From: Misgurnus anguillicaudatus
Taxonomy: Eukaryota; Chordata; Actinopteri; Cypriniformes; Cobitidae
DNA length: 64,000 nucleotides
Direction of reading: 5' to 3'
Assembly (NCBI RefSeq): GCF_027580225.2
Contig: NW_027395283.1
Span: forward strand, 8,436,501 to 8,500,500
Positions 46,654-57,990 of the stretch are shown in pieces; position 1 is the first letter of the stretch; every line of letters starts with the position of its first letter. The notes beneath the pieces were generated by a model that worked only from the letters and a program-made list of their open reading frames with translations, was not told the origin of the DNA and did no database searches. A program made the translations under genes and the position numbers.

Positions 46654-47449
46654 TAGTGTGCTGGTGAGTATGCTCCGCAAATAATACAGGATCTACAGTT
46701 TATATAATATTAGCGTGTAATCTCAGGTACAGTAAGCTTTAGTCCGCCGAAATGTCTGCCCAGCACCACTAAAGATTGTAATTCATCCCCAATCTGCACA
46801 CGAATTCGTGATCGCTTTAGTATCATTTAAATCTCATATGAAAATGGTAGCATGCTTCGGCTTTGCCCTGTATATCACTAGCGAACATCAAATTACAAGA
46901 TGTGTACATAGATGACATCTGTATAGTTCAATAATATAAAAACTGTTTACATAATGTAATGCAGAAGCAATACATGACGCTTTACCATCCATATAGAAAG
47001 TCAAATTTCACCCCTTGTTTATCTTATTTCGAGTTCTTAACACCTATGATTGCATTATTTTAAGACCATATTATGTTTCTTCTCATCATATTATGTTAAT
47101 TTGAATACAAAGTATTTTAATTTAAAATATATTGTGGATGTAATGTGGCATTAAATGAAAATGTATTAAAGAAATTAAGTACACAAAGTAAAATAAAAAG
47201 TACATAATTGTTATACACATCTTTTTACCATGTAGTACTGCGGTTAGTATAAAATCCAATCATATTATCAAACAGTATTAATCTCAACCTCATTGGGGGC
47301 TGAAACTTATGTAACCTAGAGGAAAAAAGAGATAGCGATGAGAAAGAGAGAAAAATACAGTAAAGGTTGCATAAAGGGTGCATAGTTAGGGCCCCGACAC
47401 ATGGTTCGCCTTGAGCCCCAAAATCACTAAATCCGCCCCTGTTCAGTGC

Positions 47450-48394
47450 TATAAATCTCTCCGTTCCAGAATATTTGTGTAGCAGCCCTTGGAGTCGAAA
47501 ATGAAGAGGAGTCTCGAAAACGGGTGCAATAATGTTTATTGCCGCTCTTCCAGCACCTTGAAACTAAAGTATAATACATATAAAGGCAAGTAAATAAAAA
47601 ATACGAATAAATTGCATAGTTTTGTGCAAATATTAACTGAATACTCAAATGATAAATGAAGAATATTCTCGTGTGCAAATGCAATATGCTACAATACAGT
47701 TTACATTAATTTCACAAATTGCTGACTCGTGTTGACAAACTCATAACCCAAGAAACACTGTAAAACATCATTTAACACTTTACATTACAAAAATTCACTT
47801 GGATAACTGAACATTATACTTAAAGATTTCATACCTCGCTCCACTTTCCAAAGGATGCAAACTAGCAGTTTACGTAGCTGTCCGTAAGCCCCTTGCAGGT
47901 AGTTCACAAACAGACTTAACAAGAACATATACGTTCAAAATGTAATCCGAAACGAAAGTGTGTACATAAGCTCAAAGTAAACAGTGCAAAAATATTGATT
48001 TCGTATACTGTTATACACACAATGTATATTTACGCAAGAGAGAAATGTGGCTCATTTAACAAGGCTTTCCGCGCGCTGCGATCTCTCTTCCTGTATCTTA
48101 ACCATGTCCGGCGTAATATCAAAATAAAAGTCTCTTAACCTATGGTCACTTACAATTTGGTTTATAATAACATCAATCTTTGATTCAGGTTTGTGCAACC
48201 GTGCCCTGAAGATTTAACAAAAGTCTGGGTAGGTCTAAGTTAAAAAAAAGGTAAATAGGAATTAGGAAAGTATGTGAGAAGTGAGATCAAAATTACCTTG
48301 CTTGCTTCTTTCCGCCATTTAGATCAGTGCGAGAAAAAAATGCATCGCTTCTTCTGTAGCAATTTTAATTGGTCGTCATCCCTGTGAGTCTCTG
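47450..48394 (+). other. NLR intron, no clear feature
   Basis: TGTAGCAGCCC at 47471 and CTGTAGCA near 48361 might suggest a solo LTR, but no matching duplication is found. No gene-like ORF. Confidence 0.
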
Positions 48395-48606
48395 GCCGTT
48401 TCTCAATCCGAAGACTGCAGCCTCCGGAGGTCGCATTTTTACGCTGCATACGTCATCAAGACTGTCTTATTTCAAAATATTAACAATTATAAAGTTTATT
48501 CTTAGTTAATCGTAAATTGTTGTAATATGCGTATGGCTTGCGAATGTAATGCTCAGTTAACTTAAATAAACCAGGCTTTATGACGTTTGCAGCCTGCATA
48601 TGCGAC

Positions 48607-50479
48607 CATGGCCGTAGCTACCATTGAGGACACCGAGGTCATGTCCTCTGTAGTTTTTTCTTGAAGTTTCCTTGATGTGTAAATAGCCGACGAGACAATC
48701 TTTGCATCTATGGACCATCACGTACAGTGATGGAAATAACGGCGTTATATATAAACGTCATTTCCTAACAGCGTTACTGACATTAAAATGCTGCGCATTA
48801 GTATAATTAATCTCACTGAAGCAAGTAAGCTCTCATCAGACAGGCAATATTTTTCTCTTGTGTGTGTTGAGGGGTGGGAAACACATAATGATTGGCCTGT
48901 GTATGTTAGAGGTGGTGGGACAACCACATAATCAATGATGATTGGCTGAATTTCCATCGTTAGCCAACCAGAAGCACGATAAGCTCATACACTACATACA
49001 TGCACAGTCCAAGCAGTGCCGTGTTGCCAACTTGTTGATGACTTTGTCGCTAGATTTAGCAACTTAAAAAAAGCGAAAAAGGACAAATCTAGCGATCTTT
49101 TCTGTCGTGGTTGGAGACTGACGCGAGAGCATGTATCATTCTCTTCACTCAACGAGCAGTGGGTGCTGCTTCTAGACACTCACAGACAGACCGGTCCTCA
49201 CGTGGAATCCGCCAGAGTCCCTCACATCCGCAACGACAGAGCGATGGCAAGTACAACAAGCTCAAAGGTAGCGGTCGCAAACACAAAGTATAATAAGCAC
49301 TGCTTCTATACAAGAGTAGTATTCAAGAAAGGCAAGAATGTTTATGTAACATGCAACGTAAGAAAGAGTCTCTCCATGTCTGTAATTCTAATCTAATAAA
49401 GCAAATGAAAATGAAAAGGCTGTAACAAACTTAACTATCATTTGGAAAGCCAGCAAAAGATGAGCAGAGAAAGAGGGAAGGTGAGAATGCAGCAAGTAGC
49501 CTACGATATGGGATGCAATACGGCTACCAATGAGATTAAAACCTACACTACTGTTCAAAAGTTTAAGGTCACTTAACTAAAATGTTAACTATACACTGTA
49601 AAAAAAGTCCGTAAAAATGTCAATGTTATTGCAGCTGGGTTGCCGGTAATTTACCGTAGATTTACATTTATGTTATTTACTGGCAAGAGTTTGTTCAAAG
49701 TTAAATAAATTTTAAATATTAACAATTCTTTATCTTTACAGAATAAAACTATACAAAAACAGCATCATGCAAAGCATTCTGGGAACCAGAAATCATCATC
49801 AACCTTTTTCTGTTTTTTGCTTCAGATTTTGTTTCCCAGAATGTTTTGCTTGATGCTGTTTTTTAGTTTTACTCTGTAAAGACAAAGACTTGTAAATGTT
49901 AAATGTTCATTTAACTTTGAACAAAATGTTGCCAGTAAATAACATAAATTTAAATCTACGGTAAATTACCGGCAACTCAGCTGCAATTTCTACGGATTTT
50001 TTTTACAGTGTAGTCTTAAAAATCATTAAATCTGAAGGCTTATGGTTAAATGCTTGAAATTACTTTTGTAGACAAAATATAGCTGTGCCAAACAGATACA
50101 TTTTTGTTATTAGAAACCAAAAAATATATTTTTTGAAATAGATGACTTACACTATATTGAAGAAAAAGCAGCCACCAAGAGCCCTTATTATATATAAACT
50201 CCTTCTATACTCATCCTAAATTGAAAATTTAAGAAGCTTCTTGAAAAAATGACACGGTTTTGCAGTTTCTAGGCAAAGGGTGACTTGCACTTCAGATGAT
50301 GAAATGTAACCATTGTTTTATTTTGGATGCTTTTAGTCACCAACAAAATTCTCACAGACACAGTTACATTTGTGCTATGTCGTAGTTTGGACATGTTTAT
50401 TATTATTCTGTAATATGGAAAAAAGGTAAATAATACAAAAAATGTCCTCGGTATTTGAAAAATCCTGGCTACGGCCTTG
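48607..50479. mobile_element. hAT element inserted in the family A MITE
   Basis: Ends CATGGCCGTAGCT and, reversed, CAAGGCCGTAGCC. The exact 8-bp duplication TATGCGAC lies at 48599-48606 and 50480-50487. 1873 bp, no transposase. It contains the TA-flanked MITE at 49594-50010. Confidence 0.
49594..50010. mobile_element. 417-bp TA-flanked foldback MITE
   Basis: CACTGTAAAAAAAGTCCGTA on the left and TACGGATTTTTTTTACAGTG on the right. The arms continue inward (GGTAATTTACCGTAGATTTA against TAAATCTACGGTAAATTACC). TA on each side. Third level of the nest. Confidence 0.
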
Positions 50480-50522
50480 TATGCGACCTCCGCAGGCTGC
50501 AACCTTTGGATTGAGAAACGGC

Positions 50523-51614
50523 CTCTGTGTATTGTAGCAACGAGCGAGCACAAAACTGTGCTGTTATGAAACCAGTCGGAAAATAGATCTCGTGTATTGG
50601 TTTATATATTTTGTGTGTGTATGTCTTTTTGTGATTGAATTATTATTTGATGCAAATAATTCTAGCCGGCTCAGCCAAACTTTATCAGCTCAATTTGGCT
50701 TAGGAAATTATTGGCTGGCGGCAGCTGAACTTCTAAATGGTGGAAATGGCGGCGCCTGGCGGGGGCTTCGGGGTCTAGTCAGGATGGACAGAGAGCAGCT
50801 TTACGGGATTATTGTGTGGCTTTTTTTGTAAGTGTGGTTATATTACTTCATTTGTTTAAGTAGGAATCAAAACTTGGGTGGGACAACATTCTTACCATGA
50901 ATCTATGTGGAGAAGAGCAATTAAAAGCTGTTTTTAGGTGCACTTTCGTGTTAAATGGTGTTGACATACTCACTAGAATTCATCTACAAAAAGCTATCAG
51001 GTACGTTCATGGTTGATTAAGCATTTCATGGGTACCAAAGACGTCACTTCCACCATGCCCGCCGCCATATTTGTGTCCATCTTGGCAGCGAACACATATC
51101 TAATGCACTAAATGGTCACATTTATTAGTTTAATTGAGGGCTTACCAGAAACAAAATACTGATTTTACAATCTGGAGTTAGATGTCGGCTGCCAGTCAGT
51201 CCCTACAGTTGTTCGCGATTGCAGAAGAGTGCAAAATCAACAAAATGTTGAATTTTTGTGATTCTGCATTATTTGTCATATTCTGTATTAAATATTTCCA
51301 GAAATTAAAAATGTCTCATAAAAATAAATAAAATATAATATCTGTCATTATAAATAGAGTAAACAACTTGGTGAATATTTTTGGCTTTAATTTACTAACG
51401 TGAATAAACAATCCCTCTCATAGCACGCTGTATCCTGTTACTATAACAGCCCTGAACCCCACAGTTAACAGTGAATCACATCTTCTGAGTACACATAAAA
51501 CCATTATCTCTACTAGATTCATGAAGTTTAATGGTAAGATATAATGCATGTCTCTGCTGTCCTGCTGTCTCATATGTAAGGATCTGGTGAAGCAATATCA
51601 AAATGTATTACAAT
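50523..51614 (+). other. NLR intron, no clear gene
   Basis: AT-rich except for a GGCGGCGCCTGGCGGGGGCT patch near 50750. A stretch at 50665-50725 resembles 36580-36640 (AGCCGGCTCAGCCAAA). The TSD ATTACAAT of the next hAT is at 51607-51614. Confidence 0.
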
Positions 51615-53579
51615 CAGGGTTCTAAATTAACACCCGCCAACCCGCCAAATACGGGTTAAAATTCATTTTGGCGGGTATTAATAAAAACTTACTAGCCACT
51701 TTGGCCGGTGATGCATGAGGCATTGCAAGCATGATACATTAAGCTTCGTTCTCGGTCATTTATCCCTCTGGCAGTACTTCCTACATTTCCCATAAACACT
51801 GTGCCGTAATGCTACGTGATAATGTTTCATACGCCCATTGGCTGCGCGCAGTTTGCAGCGAAACCAGCGCGAGAAACCATGGAAACGAACTGAACGCGTC
51901 CGCCAGAACACAAAAGGAAGAAGGAGAATGAACGGGCAGAGCAGGGAGGATAGACTTAAGGGGCTGGACACACCAAAACTTTTAAACGCGGCTGAAAACG
52001 CCTTGAGGACGCCGAATGCCAGCTGTTTTTCAGCTGAGTGCCAGCTTTCTTCAGCTAAGTGCTTTGGTAGCTCTGATACGTCAGCTGTGAGACGGTTGGT
52101 TGCTGTGATACTTGTTCCGCCCCACCTACACTGTGATTGGACGGCCGCGTGAGAACTGACATTGACGAGCGGAGCTTTTCTTCCAAAGTTGAACATTTCT
52201 CAACTCTCGGCGTTCAGCGCTGAGCGCGGAAAAACCTCCGGGCGCCGGTTTTCAGCGCGGAAGAAAACCGCTAGCTGCTGGCTTATTTGAAAAACGCTGA
52301 GCTTCCATTGAAAACAATTGAAAACATGCGCCGGCCGCGGGCGTAAAAGCGTTGGTGTGCACGCCCCCTAAGACAGCGGTGTCGCCAAACCCCTTTACTG
52401 AGGCACGTGCCCCAGTGTAAATCTTTTGTGCCCAGGTGTAAATCTTAAGTTTAAATTTTAGCAGTTAACTAGTGTATTCAGATCTATATGCAGTGTATTT
52501 ATCCAATTTACGCTTGTAAAGCGACGAAGCGTCGCACTGACGCGTGCACGCATGTATCCATGTCCACGCGCGTCTTTGCGTTCATCCGCGCGCGCAACTG
52601 CATCCAAAGTGGACGCCATGCAAATGAGTAATTATGAAAACATGACGAGAAGTACGTTTCTAAATAATAATGATAATCATATTTTGACTCGACCATTATT
52701 GGCTTCTGTAGATGGACATCAGAAATGTTTTGTGCAAAGCAGGGAAAGGGAGGCAGAAAGGAGAGATGATGAGTTTAAGGGAGGTAAGACAAACTACATC
52801 CACACTCAGTCAGTTCTCAAACATTGGAGGAAAAATCTCAGAAAAACCTTTTGTCAAGTCTATAGGATTGCATTGTTGCTGAGAAAATCAAGAGATGTAT
52901 GTGTTATACTGTACTGTATTTACAGATATTAAATTAATATTTAGTTTACTAATATTTAACTCTAGGACACTAACTTACATAACAGTTAACAGTAACTATG
53001 ACTGAGATTATTTAGTATAGCAGTCATAAAATGACTGGTTTCTTAAAATATTCTTGTAATAATAAGTTATTAATCATTGCTATCATTGTATAATGTAGAA
53101 AATATTTCTCTGCTGTCATTATTACCAAACATTTTATGCCATTAATGCCTCCAAACATGTTAATAATGTTAGGTATGATGAAGATTATACTTAAATATTT
53201 TTAAATACATATTTATCTTTCGCAGTACCTGTTGCACTGTAGAATAGTGGGTTAAGTAAAGGACATTGTATAGAACACAGCAGGCTTTCAAAAAAAGTCA
53301 GCAAAAAATGGGGGGCCTGTGCCCCAGTAAAGCTTTATGTCTATCAACAGAGAAATGAAGAAAGCTTATGTTTCGTCACAAAAATGTTGTCATGTTTTGT
53401 CAGGATTGTCGCATGCACGTGAAGGAAAAAAACGAATCATTGTTGCATTCAGTGGCACTCATAATTTATCTTATTTTCACTGGAAAAAATTTGGCTAGTG
53501 GAAATGCTGATTGGCTGGTAACTTTAGAAAGTTACCAGCCACTTTGGCTGGTGGTCAAAAAAGTTAATTTAGAACCCTG
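51615..53579. mobile_element. hAT element with 8-bp TSD
   Basis: Ends CAGGGTTCTAAATTAAC and GTTAATTTAGAACCCTG, with the exact duplication ATTACAAT at 51607-51614 and 53580-53587. 1965 bp including a nested inverted-repeat element at 51956-52371. A further internal pair (CTTTACTGAGGCAC near 52394, GGGGCACAGGCCCC-type near 53315) suggests another decayed insertion. Related to 173-1148. Confidence 0.
51956..52371. mobile_element. Inverted-repeat MITE nested in the hAT
   Basis: TTAAGGGGCTGGACACACCAA on the left and TTGGTGTGCACGCCCCCTAA on the right. The interior is GC-rich with several CAGCTGA/GCGCTGAGC palindromic motifs. Only GAC is shared at the flanks. Confidence 0.
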
Positions 53580-55702
53580 ATTACAATGTATTGTTTTGTA
53601 GTCCTTAAAATAAGCAGTGGCGTATTAAGACCTTGTGGTGCCCCCGACCCACCTGACAAATAATCATGCAAGAATCCACTTAATATTTTATAAGATTTTG
53701 TAAGAATTAACAATTATTACATTTCACAAGGAAACTGTCAATATAAACATGTCACTTTTTTAAAATTAAACACAAAAACAACTCTTTAATCTAACATATA
53801 ACAACATAGTTAATGTCAGGCCCGGCGCCACGAGGGGGCAAAAGGGGGCATTGCCCCCTCAGATCTGATTTGTGCCCCCTCTGTTTTATTTTTCTATTCA
53901 TGGTTACAAATTAAATTTTCATCCTTTTGATTTAAATAATAATTTAACCTTATCCCCATATGGGTAGAATGTTCAGTGACGTGACATTACTATCGGATTC
54001 AAATGTCTTTCGCGTTGGTTGACGCTGAGCCAGATGGACGAGCTCAGCGCTGTCATATATCAACACTATGCAATGTTTTCAACCTCATAATGTTTATTTT
54101 AGATTTCAGACATTTAAATACACATAAGCACTGGTAAAACAATAGCCTATAGTTTTTAAAATACACCCTGATGTCTGTGGAAGCAGCAATACAAATCTAT
54201 TCAAATAAGATAATAATTTGCAAATAATAAATACAAATTATTTTCAAATAATTATAATTTGCCAACGTGTGTTATTCATATCAGACAAACACAGTGGAAG
54301 CAACTATAAAGTTTACTCTACTGTTATAAAGGTTATAATGATACTTGTTTGAAAGACGGAGATGCGCATCTGCCAATCAGCTATTATAACAGAGCGAGGC
54401 CAGAGACGAACGTGCTCTTAAACAGGAAATAATATATGGAATAATTTGTGCATCTTTGAATAACTGTAAGAATACATTTCCTTTAAATATCATTTTTGTC
54501 ATATAAAGTTCTAAGAGATAATGATGTTTTATCCACTTTTATTGCTTATTAACTTGCGGTTAACAGCGTGTTTGCGCATTTAGCCTACCTCAGAGTTTAT
54601 TTCAGTAATATTGCTGTTTTTCCGGTAATAATAATACAATTTACACGTCAATCCTGCTTCCTTGTTTGTTTATTCATTTCATTATGCTGTTATGTTAAGT
54701 TATAGCCTATGTGGATATTTATTGCCATATAAGACGTCCATTGCCGTATATACATTCTCTCGTTTAATATTCAAATAATTTGCGGAATAATGTGTGCATC
54801 TTTGAATAACTGTCAGAATACAGTTCCTTTGAAAATAGTTTTTTTTTAAATAAATACATTGAGTTTCACTACTTTATTGTCATATACACTTCAGTCAGTG
54901 CACACAGCAGGGTCTGAAACACACAGACAGTTCTCAGATGAATATATGCGCTATTAATCAGAAGCAGAAATACTTTTCCCAGGGGAAATTACTTTCATTA
55001 CAACTTCAGATATACATACAACATATAATATTATAACAACGTATTTTCAATGTCCATGCGGACGAACATATTTTACTTTCGTTTTTAAGTTAGGATCACA
55101 CGTCGATTAACAGTGGTAAAATATTCTCACAGTAACATACCTTGTTTATTTTTATATAGCTCTTTTTTTACTAAATAGTACTATTACTTTTTTTTTTTTA
55201 AACTTATAAATAATTCATAAATTGAACAAAAATGATAATGGGTTTAGTTCTGATATTTTATAAAGAAATACATGGTGTATAATTACATTTTTAGAATATA
55301 TTAGGCTTTATATAAGGTTTGTACTCTAAAAATACTTTATTTGTTACAAACAAAAGATAAAGAATTTACAAACGTTCTCATCTCACCATATCCACAGGTA
55401 CAGAGTCATTATATACAATAAATTCGTGGGGTTGCATTTAAAAAAAACATTTAAAAATAGATGCATTTGTTTAAAGCAAAGCATTTATTTTACTTAGCTA
55501 CAGATGAAGCAGCTCTTTGCGCCTTCTAACGTCTCATAATCGGTCATCATTTATGTCCAAGAGACTCAATAATAATCTTTTACATTTAAATCCTTTAATT
55601 TTTTCATATTAAAACGCGTTTTTGTGCTGCTTCGCATCCATGTATGCAAACCCGCGTTGTCATCCCGTTAATACTGCGCATATTATCAACGCGCTTTTTA
55701 AT

Positions 55703-55930
55703 CTAGCAAAAGACACTCGCGTCGCGCATTGCCCCGGTTGTATAATAAAGTCCAAAGTCTCTCATGAGGGGACGAATGCCCAGGGAGTTCAGAATTTCTG
55801 TGTGGGCATGCATCATCCAAAGATGTGTGAGTCTTTTCTGGGTCATGGTGCTGCGTACCCATGTCTTCAAAAGACGCAAGGCGGAGAAAGTGCGCTCGGA
55901 TGAGGCCACGGAGATGGGTAGGCACAGACA
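55703..55930 (-). pseudogene. hAT transposase C-terminal dimerisation domain remnant
   Basis: The - strand frame reads PISVASSERTFSALRLLKTW followed by RSTMTQKRLTHLWMMHAHTE, the classical hATC dimerisation motif. It ends at TAG 55703. No other transposase exon is recognisable in this element, so the gene is a remnant. Confidence 0.
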
Positions 55931-56234
55931 GTAATGAAATTAAAATTCAAAATACACTTAAAGGCGGAGTCCATGATGTTTGAAAGCCAATGTTGATATT
56001 TGAAATCACCTAAACAAAAACGCCCCTACCCCAATAGAATCTGGACCTTCTGTTGATAGACCCGCCCCACACATACGCAACCCGGCATTTGATTTGATTT
56101 GATTGGCTATAAGTGTGTTTTGGTAGTCGGCCCGTCTCCTTTTCCAACGCGTTTTTCAAACATCGTGGACTCCGCTTTTAATAACCTACGTGTGTAAAAA
56201 ATAATTTCCCAAAATATTCATAAGTAATATATAA

Positions 56235-56360
56235 ATTGTGCAAAATATTTTTACTTAAAAAAAATCTCCCTCTCTCGCCAACAGGGGGTGCTGCAGCACC
56301 CGCAGCACCCCCTGTTGGCGAGAGAGGGAGATTTTTTTAAGTAAAAATATTTTGCACAAT
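56235..56360. repeat. Near-perfect 126-bp palindrome
   Basis: Arms of about 59-60 nt differ by a single base in an A/T run (8 A against 7 T). The 7-nt centre AGCACCC lies between GGGGGTGCTGC and GCAGCACCCCC. It lies inside the hAT at 53817-56555. Confidence 0.
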
Positions 56361-56734
56361 ATTTTGAAAGGGAGATTTTTCCCGCGGCCATGTGGTTACC
56401 TGTGCTGTGCAGTTGCATATGGAGTGTTTTATGGACCGCTGCATTTAAAAAGTCTTTTCAAAGCGAGATCTCAGTGTATCATTGATGATATAAAGTTAAG
56501 CCCCCTCAACAATTTCACATGCCCCCTCAGTCATTTCATCCTGCAGCCGGTCCTGGTTAATGTGCAACTACTCAGTGGTGTAATGCTACATTGCTTGTAC
56601 TGAGCAACACAAACAAAACAATTGCAGTGATATTATGCACAAATTCTCAAACAATTTACAATTGCACTTTTCTGGATTTTGACCAAGCAAACTGGAATAT
56701 GATGTGTTCTTAATGTTCTTATGTCTTTAACCAG

Positions 56735-57333
56735 TTCAGATTCAATGACAAGCAGGGAAAGTGCAGAAAGAAGTTTCTGTGTCATTGTTGTCCTAAGTTC
56801 ATTTTTCACTCACTTTAGAGTAGATAAAGACCTCTCTCCTTCACAGTTAGATACTGAAAAAGTTAAATACAGTATAAGTGCAACAAAAACATTAGGAAAT
56901 GTTGTCTTTAGTTCATTCTGATCAACAATTTGCAGCAGCTCTGCAGGTGAGGTCTTGTCTTTGCTTAAATCTCTGAACTGAATCAGTTCATCAGTCAAAG
57001 TTTTATTTAGGTCCACTGGATAAGTGATGACAGTTTATCAGCCCTTATGCACAATTCACTTTCTGTACAGTCCTTACAAAAGAGAACACCAAAAAGATCA
57101 TAGACCTCTTTGTAAGCATCAATACGTTTGGGCAGGCATGATTTTAGTCTGTCCAAAATGACATAATATGCCTCGAGCTTAAATCTCTGACTTACATCAG
57201 TAAATAATACTTCATCTTCGTCAGATGACTCATCTACAAACCGCTTTCTCTTTTGTTTGCGGCAAACATCATATTGATAAGTCTGAGTAACACTGAAAGC
57301 ACGATCAGATTCATCTACCTCAACAAACTGCAC
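56735..57333 (-). pseudogene. hAT transposase remnant with frameshift and stop
   Basis: Frame 57333 to 57007 encodes a helical region (KLEAYYVILDRLKSCLPKR). About 1 nt of frameshift near 57015 moves to the frame 57016-56810, which carries a hATC-like segment (CEGERSLSTLK) and then TGA at 56810. The frame continues with LRTTMTQ. It resembles the ZMYM-like/TTF-type hAT transposases. The N-terminal part was not found. Confidence 0.
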
Positions 57334-57590
57334 ATTTGTGGAATTTTGTGTAAAGTGGCTTAATGTACTTTTTTTTGGCTATGCCACTTAGCTGCTACTG
57401 ATCATTTTCCAAAAAGCTGTTGTGCACGTCACGCTTACTTAGTAGATGAACAACTTACGTCTTAAAGAGCAAGTACTTTTGTAATTTTATAAAATATTTT
57501 TTATTGTTGGTTTTAGTTGGTGCCTCTAAGACTTTGGTGCCCCTGGGTACTCGTCCAGTTTGCCCATATGGTTAATCTGCTGAAAATAAG

Positions 57591-57990
57591 TTGCTGGGAC
57601 ACAAAAGAAAGTCTGCTGTCCATAACATCTCAGCGGGAACAAACGTGCACATGCAGAACTGTGATCTTTCAGGCTTTGATGTTCACATACGCTAATAATT
57701 AAGTCAAAATGTCCATTGGCATTTATAAATGTATATAAAAAGGTTATGTGTAAAGTGAAAAGTTTAGGAAAAAAGTGTTTTGGGGCGTATGAATCCATTA
57801 CTATAGGCTTGTAAGTATAAGTGACAGCTGTAACTTATATGTTACTATTCATTAATATTAGGCCAGCATTTATGTTATCTTAGTGGTCACTTCTGATTGA
57901 AGGCAATCCTTTATTCTGCTGATTTAACTCCTTTGGAATTGAATACAAACGTAGTTCGGGGTTCCTCTAACGACTGTTGTTACCGGCAAC
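57591..57990 (+). other. NLR intron segment
   Basis: No feature recognised. The TSD CCGGCAAC of the next hAT is at 57983-57990. Confidence 0.

Larger units (their letters stand above)
44268..47441. mobile_element. hAT element with 8-bp TSD, containing nested elements
   Basis: Ends CAGGGGCGGACTTA and TAAATCCGCCCCTG, with the exact duplication TTCAGTGC at 44260-44267 and 47442-47449. 3174 bp including an inner hAT (44766-46653). The subterminal GGGGCCCC-rich parts (GGGCCCCGCCTTACTAAGGG, AGGGCCCCGACAC) are typical of this hAT type. No transposase was recognised. Confidence 0.
48395..50522. mobile_element. Family A MITE (247 bp) split by a hAT
   Basis: Ends GCCGTTTCTCAATCC and GGATTGAGAAACGGC with the 5-bp duplication CTCTG at 48390-48394 and 50523-50527. 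Removing the hAT and one TSD copy leaves 247 bp that align with 8788-9034. Subterminal GCAGCCTCCGGAGG/CCTCCGCAGGCTGC is inverted near both ends. Confidence 0.
53817..56555 (-). mobile_element. Nested hAT element with transposase C-terminal relic
   Basis: Ends CAGGCCCGGC and GCCGGTCCTG, with the exact duplication GTTAATGT at 53809-53816 and 56556-56563. It includes a hATC-type coding remnant at 55703-55930 and the large palindrome 56235-56360. Confidence 0.
53615..57582 (-). mobile_element. hAT element with decayed transposase and a nested hAT
   Basis: Starts CAGTGGCGTATTAAGACC; the right end reads GCCCATATGGTTAATCTGCTG, an imperfect inverse. The exact 8-bp duplication AAAATAAG lies at 53607-53614 and 57583-57590. 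3968 bp, of which 2739 bp is the later hAT at 53817-56555. The transposase relic lies at 56735-57333 on the - strand. Confidence 0.

Noticed and set aside
47471..48361. Possible solo LTR (TGTAGCAG...CTGTAGCA)
   Set aside because: Flanking bases do not form a duplication, and no paired LTR is in the window.
49016..49396. 126-codon + strand ORF in the hAT at 48607-50479
   Set aside because: No similarity to a transposase or host domain; composition is not protein-like throughout.
51838..52152. 104-codon ORF near the nested inverted-repeat element
   Set aside because: Overlaps the MITE at 51956 and has no family features.
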